From positions 1 through 64,000 of the forward strand of contig JAFEAF010000003.1 of NCBI GenBank assembly GCA_018266555.1: DNA of 64,000 nucleotides. The letters are read 5' to 3'. Below, one piece after another: positions 17,886 to 26,355 of the stretch. How positions within the stretch are numbered: position 1 is the first letter of the stretch; each line of letters opens with the position of its first letter. The stretch comes from Bacteroidota bacterium. Its GTDB lineage: Bacteria; Bacteroidota; Bacteroidia; Chitinophagales; Chitinophagaceae. A program made the position numbers and the translations under genes. The notes beneath the pieces are model-generated. The model was not told the origin of the DNA and searched no databases. It worked only from the letters and a program-made list of their open reading frames with translations.

Positions 17886-19037
17886 ATGAAGATTGAAAAA
17901 ATTGAACTTTTCAAAGTCCCTCCCAGGTGGTTGTTTTTAAAAATAACTACTGATACCGGGATTATAGGTTGGGGAGAGCCGGTTGTAGAAGGTAAAGCAG
18001 ATAGCATACTTGCGATTGTAAATGAAATGGAGCCTTATTTACTAGGAAGAAATGCAAACCAGGTTGAAGATATTTTCCAGGTTTTATCAAAAGGAGGATT
18101 TTACAGGGGGGGGATTTTATTGATGAGTGCTATATCTGGCATTGAACAGGCGCTTTGGGATATAAAAGGAAAAGCATTGGGGGTTCCTGTGTATGAGATG
18201 CTGGGAGGATCAGTGAGGGATAAAATGAGAATATACGCATGGATAGGTGGTGATACAGCAGAACATCTTTCACAGCAAGCCAGAGAACGAATTGATGCTG
18301 GATTTACTGCAATAAAATTAAATATTGCCGGTCAATTAGAAATTCAGCCCACTCCTAAAAAAATTAATGAGATTAAAAAAAATATCGGCATAGTAAGACA
18401 GGTTATAGGTGAAGAACATGATTTGGCCATAGACTTTCACGGACGAGTACATAAAAACATTTCAAAAAGGCTCATGAAAGAACTGGAAGAGTTTTCGCCT
18501 ATGTTTTATGAAGAGCCGTTGCTACCGGAGCACAGCAAATTTTTCAGTGAACTCCGCAATTCTACTATGGTTCCCATTGCAGCAGGTGAAAGATTATCGG
18601 GACGGGAGTCATTCCGGGAACTGATCTATCACGGAGGTCTTGATATTCTCCAGCCTGATCTAAGCCATGTAGGTGGGATTATGGAAGCAAAAAAAATTGC
18701 GGCATGGGCAGAAACTGCAGATATGTTTATAGCTCCGCATTGCCCCTTAGGACCCATTGCATTTGCCGCAGCCCTGCAATTTGATTTTTGTACTCCCAAT
18801 GTATTAATACAAGAAACAAGCATGGGAATTCATTATCATAAAGAACAAACAGACCTCCTTACTTATGTTATAAACAAAGATGATTTTCATGTTGAAAACG
18901 GGTTTATACATAGGAATAGTAAACCGGGGCTTGGGGTTGAAATTGATGAAAATATAGTAAAAGAAATGTCCGTAGCCGGGCATGACTGGAAGAACCCGGT
19001 TTGGCGGAATACGGATGGATCATTTAGTGAATGGTAA
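17886..19037 (+). CDS. dgoD: D-galactonate dehydratase
   Basis: A 383-residue enolase-superfamily enzyme that dehydrates D-galactonate to 2-dehydro-3-deoxy-D-galactonate. The sequence follows E. coli DgoD almost throughout: metal ligands Asp183, Glu209 and Glu235, and acid/base His185 (DFHGRVH) and His285 (APHCPLGP), fall at the same numbers as I recall for the E. coli enzyme. The QPDLSHVGG and QETSMGIHYH segments are also conserved. It is the first enzyme of the dgoD-dgoK-dgoA set, which forms a complete De Ley-Doudoroff pathway. A run of eight G (18106-18113) lies in the coding region without breaking the frame. Confidence 0.95.
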   Translation: MKIEKIELFKVPPRWLFLKITTDTGIIGWGEPVVEGKADSILAIVNEMEPYLLGRNANQVEDIFQVLSKGGFYRGGILLMSAISGIEQALWDIKGKALGVPVYEMLGGSVRDKMRIYAWIGGDTAEHLSQQARERIDAGFTAIKLNIAGQLEIQPTPKKINEIKKNIGIVRQVIGEEHDLAIDFHGRVHKNISKRLMKELEEFSPMFYEEPLLPEHSKFFSELRNSTMVPIAAGERLSGRESFRELIYHGGLDILQPDLSHVGGIMEAKKIAAWAETADMFIAPHCPLGPIAFAAALQFDFCTPNVLIQETSMGIHYHKEQTDLLTYVINKDDFHVENGFIHRNSKPGLGVEIDENIVKEMSVAGHDWKNPVWRNTDGSFSEW

Positions 19038-19053
19038 AATGAATTTTTAAAAG

Positions 19054-20022
19054 GTGAATAAAGATTTTTTTATCAGCGTTGATTGGGGCACATCTACCTT
19101 TCGGCTTAGAACGGTTAATAAATCGTCTTTGCAAAAAGAAGACGAAATAATTTTACCAGTTGGTGTCAGGGATTTGTATCAGCAATGGCAACAAGAAGGA
19201 GGAGATCGGGAATTAATGTTCCTGAATTTTTTGAATCAGCAAATAAGCCAATTAAAAGCTGTAATTCCCGTTGAAGAAACTGAAGTCGTAATTTCCGGAA
19301 TGGCATCCTCGAATATTGGTATTTGTGAATTACAATATCTCCCTTTGCCATTGAATATTTTGTTTAAGGGTTTATTTGTAAAACACCTGCAAAATCAGAT
19401 ATTCCCCCATGGCATTTATTTGATATCCGGAATATGCTCCAATCAGGATATCATGCGTGGTGAAGAAACGCAACTATTGGGTTTGATAACAGAAGAAGAT
19501 TTTCAAAGAAAGAGCATGTTTATATTGCCCGGAACACACAGTAAACATATTTTATGCGACCATGGTATAGTCGCCGATTTTGATTCTTTCATGACGGGAG
19601 AACTTTTCCAGGCTATTTGTGAGAAAACAATAATTAAAAATTCAGTAACCACACCTCCCTCTGAATTTGCAAATTGGAAATCTTTTGAAGAAGGTGTTTT
19701 TCAAAGCAGAAAAAAGAAGTCTTTGTTAAATGAACTTCTAAGGATTCGTTCAAGGAATATATTGGATAATAAAACACCAGCCGAAAATTATTATTTTTTA
19801 AGCGGGCTACTGATCGGTGAAGAACTGGTCACGCTTAAATCCCGGTCTTTTGACAAGTTGTTATTATGCGCAGGCCGAAATTTATATGCTCCTTATTATC
19901 GGGCTCTTCAGGTTTTGGAACTTGATAAAAAAGCACATGTGATTGATGAATTAACAGTAGAAGACGCAGTTTGTAAAGGACAGCTAAGGGTATTAAACCA
20001 ATACCGGAACAGTAAGACTTGA
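19054..20022 (+). CDS. dgoK: 2-dehydro-3-deoxygalactonokinase
   Basis: A 322-residue DgoK-family kinase that phosphorylates 2-dehydro-3-deoxy-D-galactonate at position 6 using ATP. The N-terminal ATP-binding segment FISVDWGTSTFRLR (about 6-19) is the family signature, followed by ISGMASSNIGICELQYLPLP and LPGTHSKHI, the conserved substrate region. Translation starts at GTG (19054), 16 bp after dgoD; no ATG gives this N-terminus. It is about 30 residues longer than the enterobacterial enzyme. Function is fixed by its place between dgoD and the aldolase gene. Confidence 0.93.
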   Translation: MNKDFFISVDWGTSTFRLRTVNKSSLQKEDEIILPVGVRDLYQQWQQEGGDRELMFLNFLNQQISQLKAVIPVEETEVVISGMASSNIGICELQYLPLPLNILFKGLFVKHLQNQIFPHGIYLISGICSNQDIMRGEETQLLGLITEEDFQRKSMFILPGTHSKHILCDHGIVADFDSFMTGELFQAICEKTIIKNSVTTPPSEFANWKSFEEGVFQSRKKKSLLNELLRIRSRNILDNKTPAENYYFLSGLLIGEELVTLKSRSFDKLLLCAGRNLYAPYYRALQVLELDKKAHVIDELTVEDAVCKGQLRVLNQYRNSKT

Positions 20023-20051
20023 TTTTAAAGACATATTCAATTCATTTTAAA

Positions 20052-20702
20052 ATGAAAACAAAAAATCTATTTTCATGGGAGTTATTCAGGAATATGCCGG
20101 TTATCGGTATAATTCGTAATCTCTCTGTTGAAAACGTTGAAGAAATAGCTCCTCTTTTCCAAAATTCAGGATTGACAACATTTGAAATTACTTTAAATAC
20201 CAAAAATGCTTTGCCCATCATTAAAAGATTGTGTTTGAAATATACTGACTTAAATATTGGGGCAGGTACTGTTCTGGAATTAAATGACCTGAAAGCGGCT
20301 ATTGATCACGGGGCTTCATTTATTGTAACTCCTGTTTTGAATGAAGAAATTATTATTTATTGTGTAAAACATGGAATCCCGGTTTTACCCGGCGCCTTCA
20401 CGCCGACAGAAATCTATAAGGCATGGAAGTGCGGTGCTTCTGCAATAAAAATATTTCCCGCATCTCAGTTGGGTCCTTCTTATATAAAGGAATTAAAATT
20501 ACCATTAAATGAAATTAAGCTTTTGCCAACAGGCGGTATTTCAATTGAGAATTTGGAAGATTATTTTAAAGCCGGGGCTACTGGTGTCGGTATGGGCAGC
20601 TCTTTATTCGATAAAAAATTAATTTTAGCGGGAGATATGAAAAACTTGTCTTTACATTTCAGAAAAATCGTAGCGACCGTCAGGAAGTTTATTAAATCAT
20701 AA
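20052..20702 (+). CDS. dgoA: 2-dehydro-3-deoxy-6-phosphogalactonate aldolase (KDPG/KHG aldolase family)
   Basis: A 216-residue class I aldolase that splits KDPGal into pyruvate and D-glyceraldehyde 3-phosphate. The catalytic Glu45 (TTFEITLNT) and Schiff-base Lys133 (SAIKIFPAS) are present, and LPTGGIS is the phosphate-binding turn. The family cannot be separated from Entner-Doudoroff KDPG aldolase by motif alone, so the galactonate assignment relies on dgoD and dgoK upstream. The start is the ATG at 20052; the frame runs 33 bp upstream to a codon overlapping dgoK. Confidence 0.9.
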   Translation: MKTKNLFSWELFRNMPVIGIIRNLSVENVEEIAPLFQNSGLTTFEITLNTKNALPIIKRLCLKYTDLNIGAGTVLELNDLKAAIDHGASFIVTPVLNEEIIIYCVKHGIPVLPGAFTPTEIYKAWKCGASAIKIFPASQLGPSYIKELKLPLNEIKLLPTGGISIENLEDYFKAGATGVGMGSSLFDKKLILAGDMKNLSLHFRKIVATVRKFIKS

Positions 20703-20748
20703 TATATTTTAAAATTGAACAGGTAAACAATAAATTTTTCAAAATTTC

Positions 20749-21891
20749 ATGGATATTCTGATCGCACCAAATGCATTCAAACACAGTTTAGCAGCAGATA
20801 AAGTAGCCTGGGCAATCCGTGAGGGACTTTTGAGAAGCAAGCTAAAAGGCCATTTTGAATGTTGCCCTATTGGGGATGGCGGGGATGGTACCGGGCATCT
20901 AATAATACAGAAACATAATGGGGCCATCGTTTCAGTAGCGGTTCATGATCCTTTGGGAAAAAAAATTCAAGCATCGTTTGGGTTAATTGAAAATGGCTTA
21001 ACTGCCGTAATTGAAATGGCCGCTGCATCTGGTTTACATTTGTTAAAAACTGAAGAACATAATCCCTTAAAAGCAACATCCTTTGGAACAGGAGAACAAA
21101 TAGTTCATGCGCTGAGCAGAGGCGTGAGAAAAGTTATCATCACAATGGGGGGCTCTGCAACAGTAGATGGAGGAATGGGAATTCTGAAGGCATTGGGCAT
21201 CCGATTTTTGAATGAGATGGGAAATGAGCTTCACACTCCTGGCGAACTTGTATCGCTTTTTGCTATTGATTCTTCAGGGATAGACAAAAGAATTAAAAAA
21301 TGCGAGTTGGTTATACTTTGTGATGTTGATAATAAACTATTGGGTAAACAAGGTGCCGCATTCGTTTTTGGCCCGCAGAAAGGGGCATCTCCTTCTGATG
21401 TTGAAGTTCTGAATAAAGCATTAAGCAAATTTGCTGAAGTTGTGTTAAAGGAAACAAGTTTTGATATTAACTCATTTCAATTTGGAGGAACGGCAGGAGG
21501 AGCTGCAGCAGGTCTTGCAGGAATATTAGATGCAAAACTTGTGAGTGGAATTGACTATTTTTTTCAACTTACCGATTTTGATATGTCACTCAAGGATTGC
21601 GATTTGGTCATAACTGGTGAAGGAGGAATTGATGAGCAAACACTCAATGGTAAAGGACCTTTTGGAGTTGCCTGCCGTGCAAGAAATTTGGGCATACCGG
21701 TGATTTGTTTGTCGGGCAAAGTCCCATTGAAAGAAGTCAAAGGACTAAGTGAGTATTTCGATGCTTTGATACCAATCGGAAATGAACCACTCCAAATGGA
21801 AGAGTCATTTGCTTTGACACAAGACAATCTGATACGGACAGGTATGTTAGTTGGGAAATTATTAGCATTGGGAGAATTTAAGAGAACTTGA
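20749..21891 (+). CDS. Glycerate 2-kinase (GarK/GlxK family)
   Basis: A 380-residue class II glycerate kinase, converting D-glycerate to 2-phosphoglycerate with ATP. Family motifs are the N-terminal IAPNAFKHSLAADKVAWAI, the PIGDGGDGT loop (40-48), the nucleotide region TMGGSATVDGGMGILKALG and the ITGEGGIDEQT segment near residue 286. Full family length. It follows dgoA by 46 bp and pairs logically with the D-2-hydroxyacid dehydrogenase upstream and the permease downstream to channel a C3 acid into lower glycolysis. Confidence 0.93.
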   Translation: MDILIAPNAFKHSLAADKVAWAIREGLLRSKLKGHFECCPIGDGGDGTGHLIIQKHNGAIVSVAVHDPLGKKIQASFGLIENGLTAVIEMAAASGLHLLKTEEHNPLKATSFGTGEQIVHALSRGVRKVIITMGGSATVDGGMGILKALGIRFLNEMGNELHTPGELVSLFAIDSSGIDKRIKKCELVILCDVDNKLLGKQGAAFVFGPQKGASPSDVEVLNKALSKFAEVVLKETSFDINSFQFGGTAGGAAAGLAGILDAKLVSGIDYFFQLTDFDMSLKDCDLVITGEGGIDEQTLNGKGPFGVACRARNLGIPVICLSGKVPLKEVKGLSEYFDALIPIGNEPLQMEESFALTQDNLIRTGMLVGKLLALGEFKRT

Positions 21892-22025
21892 AAACCGAAC
21901 TGGAAATTTCAGAATAATTTACACCTAATTAAAATGACTATAAACTATCGGAAGAAAATAGGAAACTAAAAATAAGAATAAATGTTTTGGAAAATTAAGA
22001 ATGAATTTATCAACTAATTAAACTT

Positions 22026-23783
22026 ATGATTTGGCCTCAAATTGTTGATCCGTTGCATAATATTTTATTATCTGCATTAATTGCTTCAGTTCCCATCCTG
22101 TTTATTTTTTGGGGGCTTGTTGTTAAAAAGATGAAGGGATATAAAGCCAGCTTGATTGCTACCGGGTTAGCAATTATCATTGCTATAGGTATTTACAGGA
22201 TGCCTTTAAAATTGGCATTCTTATCTACGGCCAATGGCGTTTTGTATGGTTTATTCCCAATTTGCTGGATTGTAATTGCAGCGCTGTTCTTGTTTAATAT
22301 TACAAAGGAGAGTGGCCAGTTTGAAGTTATCAAACATTTTATTGCTTCCATCACTCCCGACAGAAGATTACAGGCTTTGCTTATTGCATTTTCATTTGGT
22401 TCCTTCCTGGAAGGTACTGCGGGGTTTGGTGCGCCGGTTGCAATTACTGCTGCCATGCTCGTAGGCCTTGGATTTAATCCATTGTATGCTGCAGGATTTT
22501 GTTTGATAGCGAATACAGCCCCTGTCGCTTTTGGTTCTATTGGAATTCCAATTACAGTAGCATCCCAGATATCATCAATACCCGAAATGGCCCTATCACA
22601 AATGGTTGGCAGAACATTGCCGCTTTTGTCATTGGTACTCCCATTTTATTTGGTCATTATGATGTGTGGATTTAAAAAATCAAAAGAAGTGCTGCCTGCT
22701 ATTTTCGTTTCAGGTTTTTCTTTTGCTATTATCCAATGGGCATGCTCTAATTTTCTTGGCCCTGCATTGCCGGATATTCTTGCCGGTATTGGTTCTATAA
22801 TGTGTCTTTTTATTTTTTTGAGATTCTGGAAACCTAAACGGGTTTGGCAGTTTGAAACGGATAGCGAAACCATGTTTTTGCTTACAGGAGAATATGCTCT
22901 CGGCAAAATATTGAAAGCATTTTCACCATTTATCTTACTCACCATTATGATTATCGCCTGGGGGATTCAGCCCATAAAGGAAACTTTAAATTCTTTTGGG
23001 CAAATTGAGTTTAATTTTCCGGGTATTCACAATATGATAAAAAACACGGAAGGAAAATTGATACCCCATATTTTTAAATTTAATTTTTTATCAGCGGCGG
23101 GTACAGCTATATTTATTTCAGCTATTCTTGTTCTTCCTGTAATTGGATTGTCTTTTTATCGGGGTATGAAAATATTTCTATTGACGTTTAAGCAACTCCG
23201 GTTCCCGATAATTACGGTTGCGTCTGTTTTAGGATTTGCATACTTGTTGAATGACTCGGGGATTACACTGACATTAGCAGCGGCTTTAGCAAGTACAGGG
23301 GTATTTTTTCCATTCTTTGCTCCAATTCTCGGATGGCTTGGGGTGTTCATAACAGGGTCCGACACTTCTTCCAATGCATTGTTTAGTAAAGTGCAGGCTG
23401 TTACCGCTATATCTATAGGAGTTGACCCGCTGGTTACTGTAGCAGGAAATGTCTCCGGTGGTGTGATCGGAAAAATGATTTCTCCGTCATCCATCGCTGT
23501 GGCAGCAGCCGCAGGTAATCTCATTGGAAGAGAATCTGATCTGTTCAGGTTTACTTTGAAGCATAGCTTTAAATTGTTGGGCGTCATCTGCTCTTTTGTT
23601 TTAGCGCAAGCATACATTTTAAAATGGATGTTGCCGGGGTACCAGTTGCATGGTACAGAAACGATCAACGCCAGCGAAAATTCTTTATCCGGTTATTGGT
23701 ATATCCTGGTTTTAGGTTTTATAGTGGCAGCAATTTTGGTGTATCTTATATGGATATCAGATAAAAGTAAGGCTGGCAATTAA
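22026..23783 (+). CDS. L-lactate permease (LctP) family transporter
   Basis: A 585-residue inner membrane protein with about 12-14 hydrophobic segments. Family signatures are FGSFLEGTAGFGAPVAI (near residue 121), TGSDTSSNALF and GGVIGKMISPSSIAVA. LctP proteins import L-lactate, D-lactate or glycolate with protons. In this operon, next to glycerate kinase, glycerate or a related hydroxy acid is a reasonable guess but not shown. The 134-bp gap before it is the longest between neighbours in the 14-24 kb stretch, so an internal promoter could lie there, although no clear consensus is visible. Confidence 0.92.
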   Translation: MIWPQIVDPLHNILLSALIASVPILFIFWGLVVKKMKGYKASLIATGLAIIIAIGIYRMPLKLAFLSTANGVLYGLFPICWIVIAALFLFNITKESGQFEVIKHFIASITPDRRLQALLIAFSFGSFLEGTAGFGAPVAITAAMLVGLGFNPLYAAGFCLIANTAPVAFGSIGIPITVASQISSIPEMALSQMVGRTLPLLSLVLPFYLVIMMCGFKKSKEVLPAIFVSGFSFAIIQWACSNFLGPALPDILAGIGSIMCLFIFLRFWKPKRVWQFETDSETMFLLTGEYALGKILKAFSPFILLTIMIIAWGIQPIKETLNSFGQIEFNFPGIHNMIKNTEGKLIPHIFKFNFLSAAGTAIFISAILVLPVIGLSFYRGMKIFLLTFKQLRFPIITVASVLGFAYLLNDSGITLTLAAALASTGVFFPFFAPILGWLGVFITGSDTSSNALFSKVQAVTAISIGVDPLVTVAGNVSGGVIGKMISPSSIAVAAAAGNLIGRESDLFRFTLKHSFKLLGVICSFVLAQAYILKWMLPGYQLHGTETINASENSLSGYWYILVLGFIVAAILVYLIWISDKSKAGN

Positions 23784-23817
23784 AAATACGATTGAAGAAA
23801 TTAATAAATAAACGGAT

Positions 23818-24267
23818 ATGATCATTGACAATTTAACTGCCGCGGAGAAATATTATTCATTGCATCCGATTTTCGTGAGGGCTTTTGAACGATTGAAATC
23901 AATCGATTTGCAAAATATTAAAGAAGGTAGATATGAACTGGATGGAGACCGGCTGTATTTTATTTTAACCAATAATGAAGGAAAGGGAAAAGAAGAATCC
24001 ATTTCAAGATTTGAATGTCATAACGAGTATATTGATATACAGCTCTGTTTAAAAGGACGAGAAACAATTGGCTGGAAATCTCGCAAAACATGCCATATGA
24101 ATAAAATATCAGAAGTGCAGGGCGATAATGTATTTTATAATGAGCACCCTGATTTTTATTTTCAGTTAACCGATAATCAGTTTGCAATATTCTTTCCGGA
24201 TGATGTGCATGCGCCGATGATAGGGGAGAGTAAAATAAAAAAAGTGGTAATGAAAATAAAAATTTAG
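23818..24267 (+). CDS. YhcH/YjgK/YiaL family protein (NanQ-like sugar anomerase)
   Basis: A 149-residue double-stranded beta-helix protein of the DUF386 family. Conserved features are the N-terminal NLTAAEKYYSLHPIFVRAF and KEGRYELDGDRLYF, the metal-binding HNEYIDIQLCLKG (His-x-Glu) and the FPDDVHAPMI motif with a second His. E. coli YhcH (NanQ) is encoded in the nan sialic acid operon and has been reported as an N-acetylneuraminate anomerase; other members sit in various sugar operons. As the last gene of this cluster it fits an anomerase for the ulosonic acid cut by the NAL-like aldolase (inference). Confidence 0.88.
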   Translation: MIIDNLTAAEKYYSLHPIFVRAFERLKSIDLQNIKEGRYELDGDRLYFILTNNEGKGKEESISRFECHNEYIDIQLCLKGRETIGWKSRKTCHMNKISEVQGDNVFYNEHPDFYFQLTDNQFAIFFPDDVHAPMIGESKIKKVVMKIKI

Positions 24268-24420
24268 GCGCAAAGATGCAAAATTCAAGGGGCAAAACTT
24301 TATAAATCCTTCTGGTAAATTTCATTAGTAATAGTATAAGAACAAACAATCCACATCCCGATTGTCATTTTATAACTATCATTTTCTTTACTTCATTTAA
24401 TTTCGCATCAAATCTGATTT

Positions 24421-26253
24421 TTGAAGCAGCTTAGAGCCCTTAATAAATATTTCTGGAAATACAAGACCCGCCTCAGTATCGGGATACTGTTTGTTTTTTT
24501 ATCCAATTATTTTAACGTACTCTCTCCACAGGTTACCGGCTTTGTAATTGATTTTGTACAGCGGTCGTTGAATCTCGCTGGATATAGCGCTCCAAAAACT
24601 CCGCCCAACTATGATGTACTTGTTCAAAAATTCATTTATAAGATCGAGTACTCAAACTTTAATGTCACCACTATCGTTGCTTTGTGCGGTATCACCATTT
24701 TGGTTTTGGCATTATTGCGTGGGTTCTTTTTATTTCTCATGCGGCAGACTGTTATTGTAATGAGCCGCCTGATAGAATTTGACCAGAAGAATGAAATTTA
24801 TCAGCACTACCAGAAATTAGATACTGCTTTTTTTAAATCACATAATACCGGCGACCTGATGAACCGTATTTCTGAAGATGTAAGCCGGGTTAGAATGTTT
24901 ACCGGCCCGGCAATTATGTATTTAGCAAACCTGGTAGCTGTTATTTCATTGAGTGTTTTTTTTATGCTAAAAAGAAATGCTGAACTGACATTATATGTAT
25001 TAGCGCCGCTTCCTCTTCTGGCCATCACTATTTATTTTGTCAATAATATTATCAATAAAAAAAGTGAACGCATCCAGGCTTTACTTTCAGATCTTACTAC
25101 TAATGCCCAGGAATCCTATTCCGGAATCCGGGTCATAAAATCTTTTGTGCAGGAAAAAGCGATGCTCGGCTTCTTTAAAAAAAACAGTGAAGAATACCGC
25201 AAGAATGCCATAGGGCTTGCCAAAGTGGAAGCCATTTATTTTCCCTCCATAACTTTGCTGATTGGCCTCAGCACTTTATTGACTATCATGATAGGCGGCT
25301 TATATTATATATATGGCAACAGGAATATTGGCATAGATGCCATCGTGGAATTTGTAATGTATGTTAATATGCTCACTTTTCCTGTCAGTGCCATCGGCCT
25401 CACGGCCAGTATGATCCAACGGGCGGCCGCTTCGCAAAAAAGGATAAACGAATTTTTACAAAACGAGCCAACCATACATGATCCGGCTTCACCTGAAAAT
25501 ATTCACCTTCAAGGGAAGGTCAGTTTTGAAAACGTCAATTTTATTTATCCTCATACCGGAATTCATGCGTTGAAGAATTTTTGCCTTGAGATAAATAAAG
25601 GTGAAAAAGTAGCGATCGTTGGACGAACCGGCAGCGGCAAATCTACTATTGCTCAATTATTATTGCGGATGTATGACCCTACCAATGGCTCGATAAAATT
25701 GGATGATACAGATATCCGGCAGATCGGCCTAAAAACTTTAAGGGAGCAGATCAGTTATGTGCCCCAGGATGTTTTTTTATTCAGTGATACAGTAGAAAAC
25801 AATATACTTTTTGGAATGAAAAAAGGAGACCGGGAAGCCGTTACCCGGGCGGCCCGGCAAGCCAGTGTGGAAAAAGAAATTCATTCTTTTTCCATGCAAT
25901 ACGATACGATGATTGGGGAAAGAGGTGTAACACTGAGTGGCGGACAAAAGCAAAGAATTTCGATAGCAAGAGCATTGATTAAAGACCCCAATCTCGTAAT
26001 CTTTGACGATTGCCTGAGTGCTGTGGATGTAAGAACCGAGCAGGAAATTATTGGCAGCCTGTATGAGTATCTTCAAAATAAAACGGCCATTATCATTACC
26101 CACCGGATATTCTCACTCTTCAATTTCGATAAAATAGTAGTGCTTGAAGAAGGGGAAATAGTGGAACAGGGCACTCACCGGGACTTGATAGCTGCTAACG
26201 GATATTATGCTGGGTTGTATGCCCGGCAGCAGGAACAGGAAAATGATTATTGA
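24421..26253 (+). CDS. ABC transporter, fused permease and ATPase (exporter type)
   Basis: A 610-residue half-transporter with six transmembrane helices (about residues 15-330) and a C-terminal ATPase. Walker A GRTGSGKST is at 401-409, the signature LSGGQ at 505-509, and Walker B reads VIFDDCLSAVD with Asp at 529 and 530. The second Asp replaces the usual catalytic Glu, as in one half of asymmetric (MdlA-type) exporters. The frame opens at a TTG (24421) giving MKQLRALNKYFWKYKT; no ATG lies near, so TTG is the probable start. Lipid or drug export is possible; substrate unknown. Confidence 0.9.
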   Translation: MKQLRALNKYFWKYKTRLSIGILFVFLSNYFNVLSPQVTGFVIDFVQRSLNLAGYSAPKTPPNYDVLVQKFIYKIEYSNFNVTTIVALCGITILVLALLRGFFLFLMRQTVIVMSRLIEFDQKNEIYQHYQKLDTAFFKSHNTGDLMNRISEDVSRVRMFTGPAIMYLANLVAVISLSVFFMLKRNAELTLYVLAPLPLLAITIYFVNNIINKKSERIQALLSDLTTNAQESYSGIRVIKSFVQEKAMLGFFKKNSEEYRKNAIGLAKVEAIYFPSITLLIGLSTLLTIMIGGLYYIYGNRNIGIDAIVEFVMYVNMLTFPVSAIGLTASMIQRAAASQKRINEFLQNEPTIHDPASPENIHLQGKVSFENVNFIYPHTGIHALKNFCLEINKGEKVAIVGRTGSGKSTIAQLLLRMYDPTNGSIKLDDTDIRQIGLKTLREQISYVPQDVFLFSDTVENNILFGMKKGDREAVTRAARQASVEKEIHSFSMQYDTMIGERGVTLSGGQKQRISIARALIKDPNLVIFDDCLSAVDVRTEQEIIGSLYEYLQNKTAIIITHRIFSLFNFDKIVVLEEGEIVEQGTHRDLIAANGYYAGLYARQQEQENDY

Positions 26254-26273
26254 TACAGAATAAATCACCCGGA

Positions 26274-26304
26274 TTTGGCTGTTTCAAAAACATCTATATA
26301 TTTG
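26274..26304 (+). promoter_or_regulatory. Promoter of the PUR-family gene
   Basis: TTTG (26274-26277), 19-nt spacer, then TATATTTG (26297-26304), an exact match to the Bacteroidota primary sigma promoter TTTG-N19 to 21-TAnnTTTG. It is 51 bp upstream of the start codon used. Confidence 0.7.
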
Positions 26305-26355
26305 TGACTTCGCAAACCAAAATATTGATTACAAAAACATTAAAAACTTATAACT

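Noticed and set aside
18106-18113. Run of eight G in dgoD as a phase-variable tract
   Set aside because: It encodes the conserved Arg-Gly-Gly of the enzyme family; selection for the protein explains it well enough.
23156-23668. 170-codon antisense frame inside the lactate-permease-family gene
   Set aside because: Complement of hydrophobic coding sequence; no start context or motif.
39-24267. Genomic island integrated at tRNA-Ser
   Set aside because: No integrase, no direct repeat of the tRNA 3' end and no composition change were found across the region.
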